NCBI GenBank assembly: GCA_947561715.1
Contig: OX387198.1
Span: 6,386,001 to 6,450,000, forward strand
Direction: 5' to 3'
DNA length: 64,000 bases
Source of the DNA: Ascidia mentula
Taxonomy: Eukaryota > Chordata > Ascidiacea > Phlebobranchia > Ascidiidae
Each line of letters starts with the position of its first letter. Position 1 is the first letter of the stretch. The position numbers were made by a program, and so were the translations under genes. The notes below the pieces were generated by a model that saw nothing but the letters and a program-made list of their open reading frames with translations, was not told the DNA's origin and ran no database searches. Shown piece after piece: positions 1-13,600 of the stretch.

Positions 1-1626
1 AGCGGTCGCGCGAAGTGACAGCAATCTCACTATTACCTTCCTGTGTCGTACATGATTTTCAAAACCACTTACTCGGTAAATGCCAAGTTTAAAAACATTC
101 ATCCCTACGGCGGCAATTAGGGCGGATAATGTTCTTGGTCGAAAGTGCTGACTAGCGCACACAAACCAATTAGACCCGTCCTAAGCAACGGAGTGCCGTC
201 GTGACGTTTTGTTTACAAACACAGGAGCGAATGCGGCGCAAAGGTGATGCCCTGGTCGTAAATCAGCAATTTTATTGCCTGCTTTGCGATATCAGGCGTA
301 AACGAAGTACGACCATCAGCACTGTGGCTGTATTTACTGGTGAAGGCGAAAGTGCAAACAAGATAACTTGCCACTGGAGGCGCATCAGAGACTAAAGTGG
401 CGGAAAATCTTTAAGGCCTCAGGCTTGACCATTTTTTCATTCACCAGGAAACTGCTTTGGCCTATTAATGCATGAAATGTGGCTTGCTTAAACCAAGTCC
501 TATAAAAGACTAGTTTGAGTTTTTTACTATCAATTATGCAAACATTAATTGTGCAAGTTAAGCATTACCAAACATTAAGTTGTGCTTCACAACATGGCAA
601 TGGGGGACCGAAGTTGCGTTGTAGTGAGTACCCATGTGTCGCAAACAACAATTGCGCTTGACCGCAAGTGAACTTTCACCGCATGTTAGTTGTTACATAC
701 TCTGATGCAGTTGATGACTAATGGTGTAATTCCCATGCACTGTATGAACTCAGTACTGGATTATTATTATCATTAAAAAAGCAAGCTTTAAGGTGAAAAT
801 GTTGATTAGTTGCGCCAATAGAAAAAGACCCTCATGAGTTTAACGTTATTTAATATAGTCGATAGCGAAATCCATGACAGACAGCCTGGGATTAGGCACG
901 ACACAATGGCTGGTGGTTTTGTGACCCGTCATGTTTACAGTGTTATGCAACATAAGTTATTGAGTCGCCAAAACAACATCAGTTGTCCTAATACTTATTG
1001 GTAGCCAAACATATTTACTTAATGTCCACACACATCTACGTATGACAATGTGTTGGTCAGTAGTGAGGGTCCAGAATTTTTAATGAATTCCATTTCCGGT
1101 TTAGTCTAAACCTAAATAATGCCTAAACGCGACCCCGAACAACGCCTCAGTTCCCGTTGGAATCGAGGCGCTTCGCATCAATAGACCTGACGCGGAGGCG
1201 AAACGAGAAAAAGGTAAGAGAGGCGACGGTCTCCTTTGTTTGGTCACAAACGATTGGCAGACAACTTCGGCCGAGCTCGCCCTAACGTGTCTGAATTGAT
1301 TAGATTCGTTCGGCAATGCAGCAGGTCAAACATCAATGGATCGCTCGACCTCTTTTTCAGGTGTTATGTTGCTCTTGGCAGGTGTACGCGTTCGAATAAG
1401 GTGTTTTCTGGGAACGAAGTACTGCACCTAACTTAAAGAAAGATTAAATTGAAATTTTGTTCTAAATTTTCGCCTTCTGCATGGTGAAAAAGCGACAACG
1501 CCAAGACAACTTCGAAGATCTGTTCCAGTTGCATTTCTGTGCGGTCAGCGACGTGAGAACGCAGACGTCTGCATTGCACTGCAACGCATCGGCACATTGG
1601 CTCAAGCATCTGCAAACCGCAAGAGA
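1..1626. other. Region upstream of papilin, no gene called
   Basis: I see no convincing protein-coding gene here. The open frames are short, lack splice context and resemble no family I know. The last 150 or so bases before the papilin start are less AT-rich and carry a 49-codon open frame that runs into the papilin start codon (listed separately). The papilin promoter and 5' UTR are presumably here, but I see no obvious TATA box at a usable distance. Confidence 0.5.
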
Positions 1627-1630
1627 ATGA
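1481..1630 (+). CDS. Possible upstream ORF (49 aa) overlapping the papilin start
   Basis: An ATG at 1481 opens a 49-codon frame whose TGA (1628-1630) overlaps the papilin ATG (1627-1629) as the four bases ATGA. It is in a different frame from papilin. The peptide is basic at its N terminus and resembles nothing I know. If the papilin mRNA starts upstream of 1481, ribosomes would meet this ORF first, and the ATGA junction would suit termination followed by re-initiation. Whether these bases are in the mRNA cannot be told from sequence. It may be a chance ORF. Confidence 0.3.
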   Translation: MVKKRQRQDNFEDLFQLHFCAVSDVRTQTSALHCNASAHWLKHLQTARE

Positions 1631-4600
1631 ACCTCGATATGCGGCGACGGGTTGTCGGGGCTACCGGGCTGCTATGGATGGTAACCAGTTGTTCCGCTCT
1701 GTCTGTTTTGGTGAGTGAATTTGTGTTTAAACCTGACATGTAAGCTTCGCATTAACTCTATCTAATTCAAGCAGATAGCTTTCAGTTGTAGGCAAGTTTC
1801 AGGTGCATTAAGACTCCGTCAAAACTTTAGGAAAGATATATTCCAATCAGGTTATCTTATTGGGGTTTAGCGCGACTAGTCGTTGGATGGCTGTACTTAA
1901 TTGCTCTACAATGGCCCCGATAAGCTGGACACACAGTGAAACTTAGACCCCGACGGAGTGCAAATACACACAAGGCGTTTTGCACAAAAGCAGCTCCTTG
2001 TAACCGCTGCGCACCACCACATAACACGTGTGCACCCGTTTCGCCAAGCATAAAGATAAGAAAACCGCTCGTTGTATCTTATCAGATACCTCGGCTGGGC
2101 GACGTAAGATTGCCAATACACGAACGACCCTTGGGTAGATCTGATTGCCATCTCGTGTACCCATAAGCCGCCTGTCTGATCGCACCTCTTATATAGACGG
2201 GGATACCAGTATGGACCATATCACAGTGACAACAGTAATAGTATGTCGGGGGTTTCCCTTCAGCACAACCGCAAGGGCTGCTTCGCGTAGGCGTTGAAAC
2301 ACTGGAAATCTGTTTTGTATTACGTATGGCCCAAGACTGCAATTAGAGATTATGTTAGTTTTGTTAATGAACATTAACATTTAAACTAATAAGACAACTG
2401 TAGCAGAGAGCCGAAAAACCGTGCAGTTGATTTTTGATCTCGTATCCTTATTTGGTGAAAATCATGGTGGTCGAAAATCTCAACCTCTTATCAGGATTTG
2501 CTGGTCACTTGTACAATTTCACTTGTACAAAAGTACAGCTTTAAATCCTTGTCGAGAGTAGGAGTCACTTTTCGCTGACCTAGTATCGTACGCTCGGCAT
2601 TATTCATCGAGTGCAATGAGACAACTGGCACGAGTGTCCACCACAACTGTCACAAACCATGTCCTTGAACGAGGCACTTGCACGTGTCATCAGGCGCAAT
2701 GTGCCACCAACGACCAGCACTATGGTTATCGCGTGACAGTGACAAGCCAAGTATATGATTGAGGCTTCCTACTTTATTACCTGGTCACCGCTGAAGCCCA
2801 TCTCAATCATCTTCGCCAGCAGCAGGTTATTTCACGTCCTCAGCGATGGTTATTTGATACAACCGGCCAGCAATTTATGTGTAAGGGTCAATTAATTCAA
2901 GGAGTTGCTTGCCCCTCTTGATAAGCGACATGTGTTTTGGAGACGGCAACAGCAGATATTAACGCGCGGGCTCACTTTGTAATTTAAAGGCTGATTTAAG
3001 CTGATCGCCAGACTGGCACAGCCTCGCGCCGCTTATTATCATGTACCCATCATCTGCGTATACGTTTGGTTAGCGGTTAATTTGTTAGATGCCCAGCTTG
3101 TCGAAGCTGTTTACACTTTCGGTTGGCGTATGGCGGGTGTTCCTTACTGTGTCTGATCCATTTCTTCACAGACCGTTCGGGTTATTTTAAATATCCACAC
3201 TTGAGCTGAGAATTCTTTCAACTCCCACTTTTCAACAAAGAAAACTTCCCTGGCGCAGAATGCCACAAGCGTGGCACGTTTGTGGTTTGTTGTGGAACAA
3301 CAACGAACGACTGAGATGGGAGAGGTTGAGTTTGATGGAATTTTCTTCTCGTGCTGGGAATCTGGGATTGCTGTTAGCGGCGGGAACAGTATGATGTCCG
3401 CCCACCGCACGTCTCGTACAAATCCATCTGCTTTTAAGATTACAAGCGCTTATCGAAGATAAGTGACTCAGGAAGGTCACCGCCCCGGAGGAGGGGTTTA
3501 TTTATTATGCTGGGGATTCTCTGAACGCAAATGACATGTAAACAATCCTGTTTTTAACATAAAGCCAACAAGCGCAATCTCCCCCAAAAGCAACCTAGTC
3601 CGACTAATAAAGGCGACTTATTTGAGATCAAACCACTAGTTATCCATGGACCGAACCAACCTAACATTAACTTTAACTGCACTGATGAGACCTTACATGT
3701 CGAGAGAATGGCCGTATGTACGCAGCTCACAAAATTAACACAAGAAACTCGATGTGTGTTCCGTTACCAGAAAATACGCACTAAGCCTTCCTGGAAGCAT
3801 ACCAGCAATGGACGGAAAATCGCTATTTTTGAGAACCACTGAGAGGCGAAGTGTTTTGGTGATACGGAACGCCTAAAAGAGCCTACTTATCGAATGGCAA
3901 ATACAACTCACTGCGGGTTGTCATCCTCTAATCCCGCGAACGTGCATACGATACCACAATGGCCCTGCCACCTTCGCATCATTGTACGACTACACAGGGT
4001 CTTAAGGCTACAATTACGGGGCTTCGGCTTGTCCAGCTTAGGTGGATTGGTCCCGCTCTGAAGATACCGAAGCAGCAAAACCACAATCAGAAGGCAAATT
4101 ATGCACTTGACCTCGAACTTAGCCGGCACAATTACGCTCAAGGAACATCTGTGGGCAATTTGTGCCGAGTCGTTTACTTACATCTTGTCTTGCTATTCTC
4201 GGCTATGACGTTGCACCGCATTGGGACGACCCACCCATTTCGCTATGTATAGGTAGTTAAAGTGGGGGAGTGTAAACAAAATGACTTATTCAAGCGGAGT
4301 AAAGCAAACAACATGTCAATTCGGGATATCATTTTCTTGGTTCAACAACACCTATTAAAACAATATATATTTATCAGCTCAAAGTATGGGTAAAGTTAAT
4401 ATTGACAGCCTTAACAGCTGTTGTATCGTATTAGGCTTATTTTTTCACTCAACCTTTAAGATTTATTACATTACAACTACAAATAACGTAGTGAAAACGT
4501 TACATGTTTTAAAGAGCGGGATAATGATAGAAATTATCAACCACGGCAATATTTTCATTCGAGAAGCAGCAATGATCGTGTTGTTTAGCAATAACTGTCA

Positions 4601-7600
4601 GTCCATCTAGATTTCATTGTCTTTGACACATAGCTTCATTGGATGGCAGCCGAAGAAATCGTGGCCCAACGTTGGTCAAACACTTTCCACCCAGCTTGTC
4701 AGCAACGCCACTTACAAGCCCTTCGACCTGTCATTGTTAATTTCTGGTGTTTGCTTAAACCCGGGAGCAAAGCAAACACGCGGCCACGGCCCGACACGTC
4801 CGGGGGGTCAGTTGCACCCCCTGCTGGCGGCCTGCTGCGGCGCTGTGTTCCCACAATGCCGCGGTTGCGTGCAAACATTGGCGGAATTTCCCACAGAGCG
4901 GTTTCCTCCGGTTGCCTGGCAACAAGCAAGCCGTCTCAACGTGTTAGGTCCCATAAACAGCAACAGTTTTTACCCAAATACAAGATGAAACGTTGGGCGT
5001 TTTGGTTATTCACCCCAAACTCCCACAAAGCCTGATTATTCACCGTAATTACTATTATTTCATCAGTTGGCCGCGACTGACCAATCACAGACGGGCAATG
5101 TCGCGCGTTTCGCGTCTCGCGAGGAAGACGTCGCGTCGCAAATTCTATTTGTCGACTGTGACTCACGCGATTTTATCGACAAGAAAGTTGATTTTCAACC
5201 AGGAGCCCTCACAAGTGCAGTCGAGTGTGACGTCACAATGGTGCGTCGCAATTCGACGAAAAAGTGTTTAAAAATCGAAACCTTGTGTTTTTGGTGCGCG
5301 TCAGAGCCCATTCTTGGATATAGTAATACGCGAGAGTTGGAAGTCATCGAGTTCTAGAACGAAAATGATGTCTCCTGTAACCAACACATGCAAGCACATG
5401 TTTTCTGCGTGTCCCACAAGGCCACCTTTCAGTTTTTTCCACAGGGGACATGATTACAACCTCCACCCCCCCTACACCAACATGATTACGGAGATCGAGG
5501 CTCCTTCCTATCAATCGGTCATGCTTGGGCGCCCTCGCGCGATAGGCCATTATGACGTCACGTTGGTTAGAGCGGAGTGTTTAAATCGCGTGCCTGCGAC
5601 CGCAGCAAGCAATTACCGCAAGTGCGCACCGCGATTACGGCGCTTTACTGGAAATCTGAGCGTTTGTCTGTATTTCCCACTTGGCAATTTTCGACGAAAA
5701 TCTTCTCCGAAATCTTCAAGCGCTTTTGTGGGCAATGCTTGTCTTCAACACTATACGTACGCTAAACCTACCAACGTTGTCGCATTCAGCTCGACGAAGT
5801 TTAACATCGACCAAAAACTTTCGGAAATCAGAGAAATTATTTGGGCAGTTTACAGGCCTACAAAAATGTGTGTTTTGACATAAAACGATTTTTGTCAAAA
5901 AAACATTTTACAGGCACAAAGAAACACATGTAGTCCTCCTGGCCACTTTACTTCCAAGTTGCGGCCTTGTGTGAAGTCCGTTTGTGGTTGATGACGCAAC
6001 CTGTCAAGTGCACCCACTCAACTGATTGGCCGTTATCGCTTACGTCACCTGGACCGGGTGTACTACAGGTCACACACTGCGCGTTTGCAACCGCGGTGAC
6101 GTAACAATGGGACAAATGATGAGACGCGATCAACATGTTGACGCGTGTCGGAGATCTCGCAAACAAAGACCGGATGAATGAAAACTCTCTGTCTACGAGC
6201 ATGCGCAGAATAAAATATATCAATTGTCGATCGCGTGTATTCCTGGAACTCAACGGGATGTTGATTAAAAATAAGTGCAAAATAACTCTATTTGCGGAAT
6301 GTTGATCTGCACATCAAACAGTCTTGACATCAAACAGCTGGAAATCCCAAACACCACGTTTTCATAATTTAATGTCCCAAACGTAAATGTTAAACACAGT
6401 GTTGAAAGTCAGTCAAGATATTTTTCGGAAAATAGCATTTTAGAACAGTTCGTCACAAAGTGTTGCGGACTGGGATGTTTTCAAATTATTATCCATGCTC
6501 TTGTTCATTGCTCGGCGAATTGGGGGACACTCTTGGAGCCAGAATCTGCCTGTCTTGCAGAAAAACCATCATATAGAAACACATAAGGCGAACCTTGGTT
6601 CGTAGTGCGAAAATCCTTATTATATAACAGTCGATCTTAGTTCCGAACAAACAACATTCGTCCTGGGTACACAGGAAGCGTGCACCAATCACGTACTGTT
6701 CTTTGTATGCTATAGCATGCAAATTTGCAGAGAGACCCACTTAAATTCCAAAGCCTTTTGATGCGTTCTTCACACGCCCATATCTGATACAACACGGGGC
6801 AAAAGTCCACAGTGCAGGCATTCCGAAAGCTTAGACATCTGCGCTCTTCACTTTTGTCAGACTCTTTACCGAAGAGAAGTTACCTGAAACCCCACCTGCT
6901 CTTCGGTTTTCGATGCCGTGCTGGCTTGTGTCCTATTTCGTTACGTTGTAAGAGTGCCTGTTTGTTAGATTGAAGTAAATACGGTGTGGTTTATCTCTCC
7001 GCAACCAAAATCCATCTAGCCTATTGCATTTCAACCTTAACAATACGCCAACTTAAATCTTAACAAAACACTTAGGGAAACTTAAACAGAAAGCAGAAAT
7101 CATGTGCAAAAGAAAAACCATCCCCAAGAAATTTTATTACCAAGAATAAAAATCCTATCGAAGCCAAACAGGTTAAAGCCCCCATGCTAACAAAGCGAAG
7201 GGCCACGAAAACCTACACGGCGCCAAGCTTAACCCTGCCTGCCCAAAAGCAGTCGAGGAGCCTTGGCCACAACGCGGCTCATTACGAGACAACAAAGTGG
7301 TCAACGACCTTAGCGACCCACGTGGCCCCAACAAAGGTCTGAAGACAGTCAACCCAATTGAAACAAACTTTGCGGAATGTAAACGTAGTCAAATTGGAAA
7401 CATTCGTCTTCCTTTACATGCCATTTTCGTGCATAGCACAAACCGATGTTTTCGACAAATTGCTTCTGTCCGTATATATTTAAAAATCAAGGAGGCAACA
7501 AGCTCATAACTATTTAATATTTCCGCCTGATCAGGAAGTCGATACCGTTATATGTACTTTTATGCATAGAATTTCTCTTATTCGAAAATCATGATTGAAC

Positions 7601-10600
7601 ATAACAGCATATATCGCCATATTTTTTCCAAACGAATAGCACATGTCTTCAAATCATCATACTTTTAACGTACAGGATTAAAAATGTTGAACATTAAGAG
7701 TTAACGCTACTTCATTGCAGACGCTGCAACACGACGAGACGCGCTTTGAAGAAGGATTTAACCGCGGTTGGGGCGCGTGGGGGGAGTGGCACCCTTGCTC
7801 GCGTTCGTGCGGAGGGGGAATCACCTATATGGCTCGGGAGTGCCAGACCACCAGGTAAGAAGGGGTTAGGGGGATTTTGTGGGTCAATGCATTGCATCCT
7901 GGCTTTCTAATTAGTCAGTTAGAATGGCGTAAAGAACATGTTTAGACCGAGTTCTCCTGCTATAGTGATAGTTAAAGTGACAGAGTAATTACTCAGGATT
8001 ACGCAGCAGTCATCTTTGTTTCAAACTTCTACGTTTTTGAACCGACACGTGAACGGCAGTCGATATTTTCGCCACGCTCCAATGGCCACGCACGAAACAT
8101 CTGTGACGTCACAATCGAGTACTCGAGGCCGGTTTGTTGTTGTAAGCGTCGGAAGGGGAGTTGATTATTTATAGAAGCCCTCAACGATCCGATAAAAGTC
8201 GGCATGCGGCGAAATCGATTTGACTTGTGGGGATGCGTTTCGAATTGAAGGGGTACCTTGAAGAAATTAAAGCGTTTACCACCTGAGAATGGCGATTCAG
8301 GAATGTGTGCCAAGTGCCAAGAGATTTTTGCAATGATATGAATGTTTTAATGTGATACAGCTTCCAGCAGAAAACACGTTTTGATCCTGAAATATAACAC
8401 ACCACACATCTAGAACTTGAAAACATACTTGAAAATGTATTTTGGCGGTAAAAATGTGTTCAAAAAGCGAGATAACTTTTGAAATCAAGATCCGCTGTGT
8501 TCTTCAGTGATGTCACAATGCCGTTTTCACTTCACGAGATCTTGTGAAATTGTAATTCCTGCGTCAAGTTGGCGCCGCCAAATCGCTCGACGGAAAGTTG
8601 ATATATTTGTGCAAGCAACAATTCCTACAAAGGCGGGGGCATTTAGACGAATCATGCATTAAGGCCCTCAGCCGCTGGGCTCCCAAATATCCCAAAACCC
8701 AACCCCGAAAGTTCCTGACGTGTCGAAGTTCGAGAATCCCATAAAACGACCCCGAAATCTTTAGCTGTGGAAATAAATTCGCCCATTCTCCCCGGTTCGA
8801 GCGGGAATTCGTTTGTCCCAGTTTAATCATTCATCAGGTATAAACTTGCTGCAACGAGCGCTCATCGCGGTCGCGATCCTGGGAATCCGCCTTGTTTGCT
8901 AACAAACATCGAACAAGCGGCATTGTGACGTTGGTGGTGTAGCGCCGCGATTGTTAAAAGTTTTTGCAGCGATCAACCACTTTGTTTACAGCACACTAGC
9001 CATCACTCACGCAAGAGTGATATTACGTTTTTTGGACTCCAGAAACAATTAAATCTTAATGTGGATTAGCCAAGAAATTGCTTGTTGCTTGTTTATGCAT
9101 ATTTACCTTGGTGTTTACAGTTGCCGTTGTTGCAGCAATAGTTTTTCAGACTTTTTTTCCTAATGTGAAGTGTTGATAAGACGACAATTCTGCAAAACTC
9201 ATGTTCTTAGCTGTGGTCTTTCTTGATCGGTTTTGGCGTAACATTGGCTTGGATTAAGTGTAAAGTGCCAATAGCGAAAGTGCCTGAAATACCGCACATA
9301 CTGTGTGCGTTTTCAAGCACGTGCCCTATCGTGGAACACCTGGTTTTCACGGTTAGTAATAAATCGGCAAGTTCCCTGTGGTTTGTGGGAACTACTGTGA
9401 TCTGTGGGTTCCCCACCAGTGACCGATAATTAGCAATGCCAGGATATAATGGAACGTACAGTTATGAAATCTCAGCATGCTTCGTATTAGGTTTTCGCGA
9501 AGTACATGTACTGATATTGCTGTAAATCGGGCAGGTGATACAACTAAGGCTCTTCTGGTAAAAAAAACGTAGTTTTGTGCCTTACGCGCTCCAGGCGCTA
9601 TTCAAATGCACGCGCACGTTGTGATTTGGTCGCATAAATTTCGAAGCTACATGTTTTCTTGGTGGAAACTGAACAAAAGTTTGAAAGAGCGCACAAGAAG
9701 TGTTTTTGAAACGTGACAACGCTTCACAGGGCCATGGTTTCCAAACAGCGACTTTCACACGCTAATGCACATGGAGCTGCTCCCTGAAGGTGTGTGAGAA
9801 CGCATTTCCGAATACCCGTCCATCTCACGGTTAGTTTGGTACATACAAGCACGTGCCTAGTTGCAAACAAGTAAACAGGAAAGCATGGCAACCCCCACAA
9901 GGGCATTGCATCGTCATTTGCTTATCCTATATTTAAACTAACAAGTAGGCATATTGCGGTTTACCTTGTAATTGTTTGCTGTAGTCATTTCTTTGATTAG
10001 GGCATTTTCTGTTATCTCAGACGTAAAAAAGGAAAAACACATATTTTTGCTTTATAAAACTTCAATGTAGCACAAGCCTTGGTACTAAGCACACTTACCC
10101 GTTCTATAAACCTGTGTTATGTTGGCCGCCAGATTTTAAACACACAACAAAGCACAATTTGGTTTCGACTCGATGAGTAAACCTGGATTCGAATTGCGAA
10201 CTAGGAAACCGGGAATGCATTAAAGCCGGTTATCGTTCGCTGGGCGCTTGAGACCGTATGTTGTTCAGCGATTCCACGAACCATCGAGCAGACATCAAGC
10301 GAGCTAACTGACAAGCAAGTTTGATATAATTGACGGTGACTGACAAGTTCCTACCACTTAATAGCTGATGAAAGCAACTACTCGTGCTCATAGCGATTAA
10401 AAATTTTTGGCTGCTTTAATGGCCTAATTTAATATGATTTAGGTGGGTCGTCCTGTATATTTCTGGTATGCACATAATTTGAATGCAGATGATTCAATTT
10501 GGAAGAATAATTTAATAGGTAAATGCCACGCTGTCCTGCCTCTATATTACATTTAAACCCTAAAGATTGAATTTATCGCCAGGACAAACGAAAATTGGCA

Positions 10601-13600
10601 ATAATTGTGTGTCCTGAGCCTATTCCTAGTACACCATACATACTTGACTTCTCGAGTGTTTTGACACAAAGATTCGGAAGTGATGATCTCGAATCAAATG
10701 CATTCAATTCCGATCAATTGTTTTGCATCTTCTCTGACGATTCCAGTCGACCGTGGGAAGAAAGCTTCTCATTTCCGCGTGCGGTTACACCTGATTGGTT
10801 AACAGTGCGGAAGCCCACCCCTTTTCCACTCCAACGCCGTGCAATCGACACAAACAGACCACCCAATGACCTTCTGTGACCCCTACACATCTCGCTAACT
10901 GCTGGCTTCGGGGTTATTACAGTTCATTTTCCAGGTTAAAATCACTCCCACTTTTTCTGGGTTGTTTTTTTGCACAACAAAGCATAGTTTCTCCCTACTT
11001 AACAAAGGTTTTGATACAAAACAAGACCCAGATCACCCGCATGCCGCAAAAGACCTCACAGGTACATCTTTTTGTCGCGAGAATGTGCTTTTCTGTTGCC
11101 AGTGCGCTGAATAGAATGCAGATAACCGCAACTCTCCGGTGTAAGGCGTTCGGTTACAATTCAATCAACAAGTGTTGCCCTCTTTAAACTATCCGGCTCC
11201 GAGCCCAAACTGAGTCATTGCATTCCCATCTCGCTTGCGTGACAATTCCCTTGATAGAAGAATTTTCTTGGATGGCTGCGTAGCCTTTGTCGGGACCTTT
11301 GGTTAAAACGCGTATGAGCCACGCGGACTTTGTACTGTTACCACACGTAGCTATAGTTGAATACAACGTTTTGTGTGGTACAGTTGCATGTGGCGTATAC
11401 GTTAACTGTATACGTGCGAAAAAACCTTAATCGCTTTGTACAGATCCATTTCTCCAAAGTGGCCAATTTTCCAACAATATCTCACCAAAGCTGTCGGCAC
11501 AGTACACTGTTTTCAGTCCAGACAATCGCCGGCTGGTTCGTAAATCTGACGCGCACTAATAACCTTGAGAAAATCAAATCGAAAAACGCAAACCACAAAT
11601 ATTCCCCACATCCCAGTGCGGCAATTTCGAAAACCGCAAATGAAAATCACTGCTATCGCCACAAACCAGTGCCTTGATGTCAGTCTTCAATCGAGGACGG
11701 GCCCGTACAATCGACGTCTTGTGTCTGGATAACACTGTGCGCAATTGCTGTCATCAAAGTATCGCGTATGTTTTAAGTCATGCTTCGGTTGAAAAAAGCA
11801 ATATCCGGAAACCCAGCGTTTAATCAAGATACGGTGTTAAGAACGGAGAATTAGGTTGACGTTTTAATATCTTTTCCCACGAGGTTTTTTTTATAGATAA
11901 CACCTGCTATTAATTGAAGATACCCTGCGAACGACAACTGGACTTTAAAGATAGCGAAGTCATGACAGTTGCAATCAAACTTTTAGTCCATAAACACTTT
12001 CTTGGTTTGTATGCTTTCATTGAAAAACAATAGCTTCAGAGTCAGCTCAGTTCAAATGATTTCCTCTATTTAAACTTCGTTCGTTGTTGTTGGAAAGTCC
12101 GATCAAAAAACTATAGATTTTCTTTCGACACACCTTGAATAAAACATGAGGTTCTGTCTGGTGTAAGATGCAGCTGCAAGCAAAGCATACAAGCTTTTCC
12201 AGTCTGCACCTGTTTCACTTCTGCATAATGCAACGGTTCCTGTGGCATTAGATTGCAAACAAACAGGAGAAGTGCAAATATGCGACACCAAAACGATGGG
12301 TTTATACCTTGTGGTATGGTCCCCTAACTATAGAAATGTAGGGACCGCAACAATAGAGGCGAGCATCCAAGCGCTGCTCCGTTATGCAATTCAAATTGCT
12401 ACATATACAGATTCCGCACCTAACTTAACTTATGTTATACCAGTAAGACGTTATGTTGCAATAGCGAGCGTACCCCTAATCTACGAAAACCATCACTTTT
12501 TGTCATTTCAATGTCTTGCAACAAATATATTGTCAGTAGACCACAGCCACGTTATACTCTACTTGTTAATTAAATTGCATTTTGTCTGACAGGACCGATG
12601 GGACCCCGGACTGCATTGGACCAACCAAGAAATACAGTTCCTGCAATATTCAGGTGGGTCGACTATGCAATTTGAATGTGATATTCGTTTTAATCATGCT
12701 AACTCCAATGATAAACACAGTATAGTGGTTAAAACGTTTGCCACAAGTATTTTGCACTTGAGATCTTTGCCTAATTAGACAGGAATTGTGACATCGGGCC
12801 CAAATATCACGTTTTAAACATTTGTCAAACCATGAATTACACACGACCAAATCGTAAGGCCGGAAACGGGGGTAAAATCATCTACACACAGCCATCGGCG
12901 GCGTATCGAAGCGTGACGGACGCCGGGAAATACTTTGATCCTCCCGCGGGCTTGTGATGCTCGGAATCCGGTGGCTTGCCATCCATTTCCCTTTCGCACG
13001 TAAACAACCACCCGCCCAATACCAATACGCTTCAAAAGAGCGGGCCTAACGCGCCACCATGCAGTTGTAGATAAAAGCCCTTTTCAAGTGGCTTTCGACG
13101 CCGGGAGTGACCACCCCTAGTTTCTGTTCAACCTAACGCCGCGTATAGTTGTATGGCTTTCCATGCCACACACGTAGGAATGTTTATGTGGTTGTCAATA
13201 CTCAACCGACTTTGCTAGTGTGTGGTCGCAACCACGGTTATCGATTAAGCCCTTTCACGAGCAAAGCGCGACAGTGCCCACGTTAAAATGGACCTGTTAA
13301 AATCGGTAAAACCGAACCGATGCAGCTGTTCGTGTGGAAGTTAGGAACAAACTTACATGGTAAAGACCAAGATATCCCGAAACACACTTTGGAGGGCACA
13401 ACGTCGTATAACTTGTTTCAATTTGAAACAAATGTTGTCTCTTGTTTTTAAAACCTGCAAATATCGAAGTACTTCTGCTTCTAAAACAGTGCCAGACGTA
13501 CAACATTGCGTAACGCCAAACGTATTCGACTTGAAGGTGAACACACCGCTGGCACGTGGGCATTTGTTTACGTAACAATCGCCCATTGTGTTGTGTTAGT

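Larger units (their letters stand above)
1711..7720. other. Papilin intron 1 (6.0 kb)
   Basis: Intron between the signal-peptide exon and the first TSP1 exon. No ORF here looks real. The 189-codon frame around 5.3-5.9 kb lacks domain similarity and splice logic. The stretch 4.7-6.2 kb is richer in C, G and CpG than its flanks and holds a near-palindromic RFX X-box, several CRE-like sites and CCAAT/ATTGG boxes (listed separately), so an enhancer or internal promoter is possible. The rest is AT-rich with no recognisable repeat. Confidence 0.5.

Noticed and set aside
5314-5883. 189-codon plus-strand frame in papilin intron 1
   Set aside because: It lies inside a clear intron, has no family similarity or compositional bias, and sits in a C/G-rich stretch where stops are rarer by chance.
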